The position numbers were made by a program, and so were the translations under genes. Shown one piece after another: positions 28,289-34,872 of a stretch of 64,000 nucleotides of DNA (positions within the stretch are counted from its first letter, which is position 1; each line of letters opens with the position of its first letter). The notes under the pieces are model-generated. The model was not told the origin of the DNA. It saw nothing but the letters and a program-made list of their open reading frames with translations, and did no database searches. Source of the stretch: an uncultured Flavobacteriales bacterium (GTDB taxonomy: Bacteria > Bacteroidota > Bacteroidia > Palsa-965); NCBI GenBank assembly GCA_937974275.1, contig CALJIF010000032.1:4511-68510 (forward strand), in the 5' to 3' direction.

Positions 28289-29772
28289 AACCCCAACATG
28301 GTTTTTAAACTGATAATAACTACCAGAAATCCTACAAAGATGAGCCCATTACGCACCGAAATTTTAGTTGATAACCAGATAGAAAGTGGTGCTGCTGCCA
28401 TACCTCCAATCATTAATCCGACAATAATTGTCCAGTGTTCGATGCCGATCAAAAAGAAAAATGTGACAGTACTAATCACAGCCACAAAAAATTTCGCCGC
28501 ATGCGCAGAACCGATCGTGTAACGCAAATCGCGACCGCCGGCTAGTAATGTTGATGTTACAATTGGCCCCCAACCGCCGCCACCAACGGAATCCAGAAAT
28601 CCACCTACAGCACCCAAAACTCCGATTCGCTTAATTTTTCGTTTCGGCTTCTTCACCATGATAGCCTTTCGGATAATCAAGATTCCCAAAAACAACGTAT
28701 AACACGCTACAAAAGGCTTTAGCACCTTGAGATTAGCATTCAGTAATGATGCCGTTAATGCACCGAGCACAGCACCGATCGCGCCGGGAATCAGTAATGA
28801 ACGAAACAGTTTGCTGTTGATGTTTCGATAGCGCCAATACACCAGTGATGAAGTTCCGGTAGTTAAGATTTCGGAAGCATGCATACTGGCACTTGCGACT
28901 GCAGGACTAACACCAAACGACATTAAAAATGTGGTTACACTCACTCCGTAGGCCATTCCTAATGCGCCATCGATCATCTGTGCAACAAACCCACCCAATA
29001 TCCACCATAAGATCGATTGATCAATTTGCGCCGTTGCAATGGTGATTCCGTCCCAAATTTCGACTAATGGTATAAATGAAAAAAGTAAATGTCCGATCAC
29101 CATCAAGCTCAGCACTGACAAAACATACAGTACAATTTTGTATTTCCGTTTTATCGCATGCTTGGGTGCAGCTTCTTCCACCAAAACTTTAGTGGCTTCG
29201 TTCAACACGCGTACTTTTTCTTTGAAGTCACCACGCAGATGATCGCGGAGTTGATTGAGCTGCTGAGCTGAAGTAATCGTTTCGTCGGGAATGTTTTCAG
29301 ACAACACCTCTTTCAATCGCTTCGCCAAAGTAGGTGAAGTACCATTAGTACTGATTCCTATTTTTAACGGGCCCTTGCTCACCACTGCGCCTAAATAAAA
29401 ATCACAATAATCGGGACGATCGGCGGCATTCAATAACAAACCGCGGGCATGAACATCATCACGAATTAACGCCGTTGTAGCGATATCATTCACACAGGAA
29501 ATAACGATATGTTTTCCCTCCAAATCTTCAGGTGTGTAAGGTCTTTCCTCCAGAAAAACATTTCTATGCAAACGTGCTATGCTGCCCACTTCTTCAATCA
29601 CTTCCAACGCCACAATGGTAATTGTTACCGCCGGACTCTGTTGTAAGATATTATTCAACTTTTCTAATGCCACTGCACCACCGCCAATAATCAACACGTG
29701 CAGGTGTTCCAATTTTAAAAAAACCGGAAACAACGTATTGTTCATTTTATCATTTGTGGTAGGTGTGCTCAT
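28285..29772 (-). CDS. Siroheme synthase (precorrin-2 dehydrogenase/ferrochelatase) fused to TauE/SafE transporter
   Basis: A 495-residue fusion. Residues ~10-200 are the CysG N-terminal type domain: VLIIGGGAVALEKLNNIL (NAD site), RPYTPEDLEGKHIVISCVND, LLNAADRPDYCDFYLGAVV and ISTNGTSPTLAKRLKE. It oxidises precorrin-2 and inserts iron to make siroheme. Residues ~215-495 are an eight-helix TauE/SafE (TSUP) domain with GGFVAQMIDGALGMAYG and GGFLDSVGGGGWGP, a sulfite/sulfonate-type anion carrier. The methyltransferase half of CysG is a separate gene (cobA) upstream. It overlaps both neighbours by 4 bases. Confidence 0.93.
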   Translation of the reverse strand: MSTPTTNDKMNNTLFPVFLKLEHLHVLIIGGGAVALEKLNNILQQSPAVTITIVALEVIEEVGSIARLHRNVFLEERPYTPEDLEGKHIVISCVNDIATTALIRDDVHARGLLLNAADRPDYCDFYLGAVVSKGPLKIGISTNGTSPTLAKRLKEVLSENIPDETITSAQQLNQLRDHLRGDFKEKVRVLNEATKVLVEEAAPKHAIKRKYKIVLYVLSVLSLMVIGHLLFSFIPLVEIWDGITIATAQIDQSILWWILGGFVAQMIDGALGMAYGVSVTTFLMSFGVSPAVASASMHASEILTTGTSSLVYWRYRNINSKLFRSLLIPGAIGAVLGALTASLLNANLKVLKPFVACYTLFLGILIIRKAIMVKKPKRKIKRIGVLGAVGGFLDSVGGGGWGPIVTSTLLAGGRDLRYTIGSAHAAKFFVAVISTVTFFFLIGIEHWTIIVGLMIGGMAAAPLSIWLSTKISVRNGLIFVGFLVVIISLKTMLGL

Positions 29773-30470
29773 AGCGCGAGTTGGTGCTGGATAACAAATC
29801 GTATAATTCCGTGAGACTCAAATTCCGTTTCGGAACGACGCAACAACAGGTGCATTCCGGTAACAGTAACTCCCCACTGCTCATTGAACTTATATCCAAA
29901 ACCACCAAATATTCTGTTTTGATCAAGGACAGCAAAGTTAATACGAGTAGCTGCAATAATGAGCTCGTTGCCCAGTATTAAATAGGTGTTGCGTTGTTCG
30001 GTAATATAGCGATGCCATTCCGTTCGAAAGCGCGCGCGAACAGTAGCGAATTTGTAGTTCGTTTCCGGTGTTGCTATGAATCGTTGTTCAACACGCAAAC
30101 GCTGTATGAACGTGTTTTTTGTTGATACCTGCTTAGCACCCCATTCTTGCCACAAGCGCCATTCACGGCGAAATGCTCCGTTATTGGGATTCGGGTACAA
30201 GTGAAAACGTGCGTAACCAATCATTACGGTATGATCATTTTTGAACTTGCGCTGAATTCCCTGGCGCCAAAGTATATTGAACCAGTCTCCATCGGTTAGT
30301 TCCAATCGGGCTTGCGCATCATTGAACAACTCCCACTTTTCGTTCAATACCAGGCGCTGCTGAAAACCGCCCCAAACAAGATAACGCGGAGTGATAGTGC
30401 GCTGCGCCAAAACCATCGCCGGCAACATCAGCATCCACGTTATCAATAGGATTATTGTAGTTCTTTTCAC
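29769..30470 (-). CDS. DUF2490 outer-membrane beta-barrel protein
   Basis: A 233-residue protein with signal peptide (LPAMVLAQ) and alternating beta-strand sequence ending in a strand (GIIRFVIQHQLAL), as in outer-membrane barrels. The DUF2490 pattern is seen in the ARLELTDGDWFNILWRQG, YARFHLYP and RVEQRF segments. It lies inside the sulfur operon, 6 bases after cobA and overlapping the fused siroheme synthase gene by 4 bases. A role in passage of a sulfur-containing solute is inferred only from position. Confidence 0.88.
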   Translation of the reverse strand: MKRTTIILLITWMLMLPAMVLAQRTITPRYLVWGGFQQRLVLNEKWELFNDAQARLELTDGDWFNILWRQGIQRKFKNDHTVMIGYARFHLYPNPNNGAFRREWRLWQEWGAKQVSTKNTFIQRLRVEQRFIATPETNYKFATVRARFRTEWHRYITEQRNTYLILGNELIIAATRINFAVLDQNRIFGGFGYKFNEQWGVTVTGMHLLLRRSETEFESHGIIRFVIQHQLAL

Positions 30471-30476
30471 GGTGAA

Positions 30477-31250
30477 TTAATTCAACAAATGATTTTCCAA
30501 AGCCAGCGTGTAAAGTGCCTGTGGATGTTTTCGTACCACTTCACCTACAACAATAACAGCAGGTGTTTTAATTCCTTCTTCTTGTACAACGCGCACAATA
30601 GTATCTACAGAACCGATGGCAACATTCTCAGTGGGTAACGATCCATTCTGAATTACGGCTACCGGTAAAGCACCCTTGCCGTATTGCTCATACACTTTTG
30701 TGATTTCCCGCAGTGAACTTAGGCCCATTAAAATGATCACCGTTGCTTCCGATTGCGCAGCCAAATGAATGTCATTAGGAATTTCTCCCGCAGAATTTCG
30801 TCCCGTCAGCACCCAAAAGCTTTCACTAATTCCACGATGCGTCACAGGAATACCTTGTAAAGCAGGAACACCTAGCGAACTCGAAATGCCGGGCACAACT
30901 GCCGTTTCAATATTAAAGCGATCAGCAAATTCTAATTCTTCTGCTCCGCGTCCAAACACAAAAGGATCGCCACCTTTCAAACGAACCACGTGCCCGTGTG
31001 AAAAGGCATAATCAACGATGAGTGAGTTGATCTGATCTTGCGTTAGATGATGCGCACCTTTGCGTTTGCCAACAAATATTTTTATGGCTTGATACGGTGC
31101 ATACTTTAATAATTCGGGATTCACCAAAGCATCGTATAGAATTACATCTGCTTCACCCAACGCGTTAATTGCTTTAATGGTTATTAATTCAGGATCTCCG
31201 GGACCAGCGCCGATAATAGTAAGTTTCGGTTGTTTATAATACGTATTCAT
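30477..31250 (-). CDS. cobA: Uroporphyrinogen-III C-methyltransferase
   Basis: A 257-residue SAM-dependent enzyme that methylates uroporphyrinogen III twice to precorrin-2, the substrate of the fused siroheme synthase downstream. Motifs: IIGAGPGDPELITIKA at the N-terminus, YDALVNPELL, VRLKGGDPFVFGRGAEEL and VVPGISSSLGVPALQGIPVTHRG. Full length for the stand-alone SUMT family. It lies 106 bases after the sulfite reductase gene; that gap holds no terminator that I can see. Confidence 0.96.
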   Translation of the reverse strand: MNTYYKQPKLTIIGAGPGDPELITIKAINALGEADVILYDALVNPELLKYAPYQAIKIFVGKRKGAHHLTQDQINSLIVDYAFSHGHVVRLKGGDPFVFGRGAEELEFADRFNIETAVVPGISSSLGVPALQGIPVTHRGISESFWVLTGRNSAGEIPNDIHLAAQSEATVIILMGLSSLREITKVYEQYGKGALPVAVIQNGSLPTENVAIGSVDTIVRVVQEEGIKTPAVIVVGEVVRKHPQALYTLALENHLLN

Positions 31251-31356
31251 GATTTCAAATTTTAGAAGTGATAAATTGTTGTTTTAAAAGGATGATTTGC
31301 AACAACAACATCGCATTCGACTATTCCGGAATAACTGAAGTCTTGATTTCATAGTC

Positions 31357-33447
31357 TTAGTTGGTATGAATATTTTTCCTGTTCGCTAATCGCTTCTGAA
31401 TAGTAGTATGTACAAACTCACGCGACTCCTTAAGGTACTTTTGCGTAAAGGATTGTGTGGGCTGTTGCTCTTTAATTTGCAACACTGCTTGTGCGAAGGC
31501 GTTGTCGGGGAATCCGTAAGCCACACCAAAGTGCGTTTGAAATTCGCTAATGACGGAAAACTGACTATTCACTTGTATTCCATCATCTAACAAAACAGCT
31601 TTTGCTGCATGAATAATGGCATTGTAAGCATGGTAAGCAGCATCAGCAAAACGCGATTTATTGAACTGTTCTTCCGAAGCTCGAATTGCATCTTCGGCTT
31701 CATGTAACAATACAGTTACTAAGTCGATCTTCACTCCGGCGCATTCACCCACTCCCACAGCCAAAGCAAATTTTTTATCGGAATTCCAATCGATGAGCAG
31801 ATCATCCGAGATATCGTCGGTTTCCCCAAATGCTTTCAGCAATTGATAGAAATACATTTTACCCTGACGAAGAAAATATTCGCGGTACGATTCGTCGGTT
31901 GCATTATGTTCGAAATCGTTAATTAAAACACGCAACACTGCAGGCGCGCGCTTGCTGGGGAACTTGATAATTTTTTCTGCTGCAACACCTTTTCCACCTC
32001 CAAGCACCAATTGTAACGCAGGAGCTACAGCACGTCCAATCTTCAGGGAACTTCCGTGAAAACCGATATCTGCCAATGCGTGCTGACCGCAACTATTCAT
32101 GCACCCGCTGATTTTTATCGTTAAATCGCGTCTTCCGATGAAGTGCGGGAACTCATGTGCAACAACTTCTTCAAGCACCGCAGCAACTCCGGTACTGTTG
32201 GAAATACCGAGATTGCACGTATCTGTACCCGGGCAAGATGTAATATCTCCTAATGCACTTCCTCCGGGCAAATGCAAACCAAGAACTTGCAACGCCTGAT
32301 ACAAAGCGGGAACAGCCGATTCAGGAACAAAACGCAACAAAATACTTTGCTGAGGAGTTATGCGGCTATCTGATGACCGTGCATAGTGATCGATAACATC
32401 AGCAAGTGCTGCAGCGGTTGAGGAAGCTAAATCACCACGAGGAATGCGCACATGCACAGCCACATATCCCGGTTGTTTCTGAGCGATTACGCTGCTGCGT
32501 TTCCAAACATCGAATGCTTCAGAATTACTTTTCTTAAATGTGGTGAAGATACTTTTCGGTTCGTCTATGGCATTTTCAAAATCAGGAATGTTCACGTGTT
32601 GTGCTGCAAGTCCTTGTTTTTCTTCTTGCACCAAACGCAGCAATTCTTCGAGTCCGATTTTATGGAGTAAGTATTTCAATCGTGCTTTATTTCTGTTGTT
32701 GCGCTCACCATGTCGGTCGAACACACGGAGCAAGGCTTCCGTGAACGGCACAATTTCACTTTCGGGAAGAAATTCAGATGCGGTTTGCGCCGGAAATGGC
32801 TGTGCGCCGAGCCCACCGCCGATGACAACTTTGAATCCACGTTGCATGTTGCCGGTGACAATTTCGACACGCGGAATAAATCCGATATCGTGCATGAATG
32901 TAAATGCCGTGTCGGCTTCGGACGAGGAAAACGCAATTTTAATTTTCCGCCCCATGTCTTGACCAACAGGATTGCGCAGAAAATATCTGAAAAGAAAATC
33001 AGCGTACGGCGTTACATCAAATGGTTCACCGGAATCAATGCCTGCTTCCGGAGAAGCTGTGATATTACGAACTGTGTTACCGCATGCTTCGCGTAATGTT
33101 AAATCGTCTTGCTCCAATTCCGCCCACAACGCAGGTGTATCATCGAGACTCACGAAATGAAATTGCACATCCTGACGTGTAGTTAAGTGTAAATTACCCG
33201 TCGCGTATTTATCGGATAATTTTGCCAATTGTCGCAATTGATTGGTGTTAAAACGCCCATACGGAATTTTTATGCGCACCATTTGTACGCCTTGTTGGCG
33301 TTGTCCGTACACACCGCGTGCAAGACGCAGACTTCTGAATTTTTCGGGGTCAATTGCTCCGGAATGAAACTGCAGGATTTTATGCTGCAGGTCGAGGATA
33401 TCTTGTTCTACTATCGGATTTTCGAGTTCGGTTCTAAAGCTTTGCAT
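31357..33447 (-). CDS. Siroheme-dependent sulfite/nitrite reductase with HEPN-like C-terminal domain
   Basis: A 696-residue hemoprotein. Two sulfite-reductase ferredoxin-like/catalytic repeats occupy residues ~1-570: RIKIPYGRFNTNQLRQLA, YATGNLHLTTRQDVQFH, and the cluster/siroheme cysteines in TSCPGTDTCNLGIS (C-x5-C) and SGCMNSCGQHA (C-x3-C). By context it reduces sulfite to sulfide. The last ~120 residues are an extra helical domain resembling HEPN (SRFADAAYHAYNAIIHAAKA), not found in classic CysI. The ATG at 33447 is the first long gene after a leader with two terminators, so expression is probably attenuation-controlled. Confidence 0.93.
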   Translation of the reverse strand: MQSFRTELENPIVEQDILDLQHKILQFHSGAIDPEKFRSLRLARGVYGQRQQGVQMVRIKIPYGRFNTNQLRQLAKLSDKYATGNLHLTTRQDVQFHFVSLDDTPALWAELEQDDLTLREACGNTVRNITASPEAGIDSGEPFDVTPYADFLFRYFLRNPVGQDMGRKIKIAFSSSEADTAFTFMHDIGFIPRVEIVTGNMQRGFKVVIGGGLGAQPFPAQTASEFLPESEIVPFTEALLRVFDRHGERNNRNKARLKYLLHKIGLEELLRLVQEEKQGLAAQHVNIPDFENAIDEPKSIFTTFKKSNSEAFDVWKRSSVIAQKQPGYVAVHVRIPRGDLASSTAAALADVIDHYARSSDSRITPQQSILLRFVPESAVPALYQALQVLGLHLPGGSALGDITSCPGTDTCNLGISNSTGVAAVLEEVVAHEFPHFIGRRDLTIKISGCMNSCGQHALADIGFHGSSLKIGRAVAPALQLVLGGGKGVAAEKIIKFPSKRAPAVLRVLINDFEHNATDESYREYFLRQGKMYFYQLLKAFGETDDISDDLLIDWNSDKKFALAVGVGECAGVKIDLVTVLLHEAEDAIRASEEQFNKSRFADAAYHAYNAIIHAAKAVLLDDGIQVNSQFSVISEFQTHFGVAYGFPDNAFAQAVLQIKEQQPTQSFTQKYLKESREFVHTTIQKRLANRKNIHTN

Positions 33448-33504
33448 AAGTTTTATTGTAAGTTGTTTCGGATATATTTTTTTGAAAATCCGTGAGAACC
33501 GACA

Positions 33505-33537
33505 ATAAAAAAGCCCTCACGGAAATCCGGAGGGCTT
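33505..33537 (-). terminator. Attenuator terminator 2, between leader peptide 2 and sulfite reductase
   Basis: On the minus strand AAGCCCTC (33537-33530) and GAGGGCTT (33518-33511) pair, with an inner TCCG/CGGA extension separated by one bulged base, followed by TTTTATT. It sits 19 bases after the stop of leader peptide 2 and 58 bases before the sulfite reductase ATG, on the leader side of the operon. A terminator here would switch off the whole operon unless disrupted. Confidence 0.88.
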
Positions 33538-33555
33538 CGCTCAACACACCAACAA

Positions 33556-33666
33556 TCAACTGCACCATGTAAGCATATACCTTCCGGGCTTGCTGTTTGC
33601 ACAGCAGCACATACACATGCACATACACATGTACGAGGAAAGGAAGGTTAATGCGGTGCGTTTCAT
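33556..33666 (-). CDS. Leader peptide LP2, 36 aa, Met/Cys-rich
   Basis: ATG at 33666-33664, TGA at 33558-33556. The peptide begins MKRTALTFL and continues SSYMCMCMCMCCCAN, with a second Met and Cys in the tail (YMLTWCS). Thirteen of 36 codons are Met (6) or Cys (7), ten of them consecutive (codons 13-22). Codons before the run contain ACCTTCC (33648-33642), complementary to GGAAGGT (33585-33579) after the run; CCGGAAGG (33587-33580) can pair 7 of 8 with CCCTCCGG (33534-33527) in the terminator. This is the 1-2-3-4 layout of amino-acid attenuators: stalling at Met/Cys codons would expose segment 2 and prevent termination. Confidence 0.85.
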   Translation of the reverse strand: MKRTALTFLSSYMCMCMCMCCCANSKPGRYMLTWCS

Positions 33667-33685
33667 GTTGAAGTTCGGTTAAATT

Positions 33686-33720
33686 AATAAAAAAAGGCTT
33701 TCCAAAATCGGGAAAGCCTT
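33686..33720 (-). terminator. Attenuator terminator 1, between leader peptides 1 and 2
   Basis: Perfect 10-bp stem AAGGCTTTCC (33720-33711) / GGAAAGCCTT (33703-33694), extendable to 12 bp with the flanking A/T pairs, 7-base loop, followed on the minus strand by TTTTTATT. It lies 23 bases downstream of the leader 1 stop and upstream of the leader 2 ATG. Confidence 0.88.
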
Positions 33721-33743
33721 TTATATAAATGCTATTCCCACTG

Positions 33744-33794
33744 TCATGGATTCATGCAGCAGTTCATCATCATATTTAAGTTATTGTTCATCAT
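33744..33794 (-). CDS. Leader peptide LP1, 16 aa, Met/Cys-rich
   Basis: ATG at 33794-33792, TGA at 33746-33744; sequence MMNNNLNMMMNCCMNP, with six Met and two Cys in 16 codons. An inner ATG at 33773 could start a shorter form. The ATG is 12 bases past the -7 element. Three bases after the stop begins the segment TGGGAATAGC (33740-33731), which can pair with GCTTTCCC (33717-33710), the 5' arm of terminator 1, over eight pairs with one bulged T. A ribosome finishing LP1 would cover this segment and let the terminator form; one stalled on the Met/Cys codons would leave it free. Confidence 0.8.
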   Translation of the reverse strand: MMNNNLNMMMNCCMNP

Positions 33795-33806
33795 TGTAAT
33801 GTGGCG

Positions 33807-33839
33807 CAAAGATATAGCGGAAATATTTTATGATGCAAA
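33807..33839 (-). promoter_or_regulatory. Promoter of the sulfur-assimilation operon
   Basis: TTTG at 33839-33836 (-33), 21-base spacer, TATCTTTG at 33814-33807 (-7), both matching the Bacteroidota consensus. The expected start of transcription near 33800 is just upstream of LP1. I see no second promoter between LP1 and LP2, so both leaders and both terminators would be on one transcript. Confidence 0.8.
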
Positions 33840-33928
33840 TTTATTTTTGTTATCGCGTTAAAACCGCTTCGTTGCTGTGTTGTACGTCACTTTTAAAATA
33901 ACCGTTCGATAAATTTATGCCGACACAT

Positions 33929-34420
33929 TTAGTTGGACGTACTTTTCGAGCGCGTCGCATTCAAATACTCCCGGGCAACTTCCAGCAGCTCGCTCGACGT
34001 ACAATTCGTATCCGCGGTATTTACCTTTCTTTCGTAATAGGAACGTGAGCCGTCATTGGCCCACTCTTGTACCACCAAATACTTTTTAATGCCCCGCAAA
34101 CCGGATCCCGGTGCCTCGGCATGCGAAAGATCTTCTTCTTCTAACGTGATATCCCGAATCAGTGTCCAGGGAATAGTTCTTTTATATCTCCGCAAGTAAA
34201 CCCCTTCTTCACTAAAAACAATTTCATGTTTATTCCGTAATCGATTTACGACAATAACGATCAACACCAGTGCACTCGAAATCAGCCAAAACCACCAAAA
34301 TTCGGGATTGCGCACTCGTTCAAAAATCAGCGCATAAGCACTGCCCACACACATGAATAACATGGGCGCACCAATAACTACATCCATCGTAGAACTTCGT
34401 TTGATGTAGCGCGGCTTCAT
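33929..34420 (-). CDS. Small membrane protein with PH-like C-terminal region, unknown function
   Basis: A 163-residue protein not recognised by name. Two membrane helices (~13-33 and ~42-60) are followed by a beta-rich segment EIVFSEEGVYLRRYKRTIPWTLIRDITLEEE that resembles bacterial PH-like domains (a regulatory or scaffold fold near the membrane), and a helical tail. It ends 89 bases upstream of the sulfur operon promoter's -33 box. It follows the B12-binding gene by 17 bases and may be co-transcribed. Confidence 0.75.
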   Translation of the reverse strand: MKPRYIKRSSTMDVVIGAPMLFMCVGSAYALIFERVRNPEFWWFWLISSALVLIVIVVNRLRNKHEIVFSEEGVYLRRYKRTIPWTLIRDITLEEEDLSHAEAPGSGLRGIKKYLVVQEWANDGSRSYYERKVNTADTNCTSSELLEVAREYLNATRSKSTSN

Positions 34421-34437
34421 GGGTTAAGAAAGGGGAA

Positions 34438-34845
34438 TTATCTGCGGTGTTCCTGCACGTATCCGTTGATATAATCAACGATCGTTTTCGTATCCGTTCC
34501 CGGAGGAAACAACATGCCCACGCCGAGTTCGTTGAGCTTTTTCATATCGGCATCAGGAATGATTCCGCCGCCTGTCAACAATACATCGTTCAAGCCTTTC
34601 TCTTTCATCAAGGTCATGATTTTCGGAAATACCGTCATGTGCGCACCGGATAAAATGCTGACACCGATTGCATCAACGTCTTCCTGCAATGCTGCATTGA
34701 CAACCATTTCAGGGGTTTGACGTAATCCGGTATAAATTACTTCCATGCCTGCATCGCGCAGAAAAGAAGCGATTACTTTGGCGCCACGATCGTGACCATC
34801 CAAACCAACTTTTGCAATTAAAACTCGAACAGGACGTTGTTGCAT
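34438..34845 (-). CDS. Stand-alone B12-binding subunit, methylmalonyl-CoA mutase type
   Basis: A 135-residue B12-binding domain. The base-off cobalamin motif DGHDRG (DxHxxG) is near residue 17, then SILSGAH and LLTGGGIIP complete the Rossmann-type B12 fold. Single-domain versions serve as small subunits of methylmalonyl-CoA or isobutyryl-CoA type mutases; the catalytic subunit is not in the window. A -7-like TACCTTTA (34860-34853, one mismatch) lies 7 bases upstream of the ATG. Confidence 0.92.
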   Translation of the reverse strand: MQQRPVRVLIAKVGLDGHDRGAKVIASFLRDAGMEVIYTGLRQTPEMVVNAALQEDVDAIGVSILSGAHMTVFPKIMTLMKEKGLNDVLLTGGGIIPDADMKKLNELGVGMLFPPGTDTKTIVDYINGYVQEHRR

Positions 34846-34872
34846 ACGGTGCTAAAGGTACGAATTGATCAT

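Noticed and set aside
33434..33628. A 64-residue minus-strand frame overlapping LP2, opening MYVHVYVLL
   Set aside because: It reads the same Met/Cys codon stretch in another frame, crosses the terminator and the sulfite reductase start, and has no promoter of its own.
33601..33632. Simple repeat ACATAC/ACATGC as a neutral microsatellite explanation for the MCMC run
   Set aside because: A hexamer repeat alone could give MCMC, but the frame ends in a stop, then a terminator, with complementary segments placed as in attenuators, and LP1 is Met/Cys-rich without such a repeat. Conservation in relatives would settle it.
33448..33928. SAM or other riboswitch upstream of the sulfur operon
   Set aside because: I looked for recognisable SAM-I/SAM-II type core sequences in the leader and saw none; the stems present are explained by the two attenuators.
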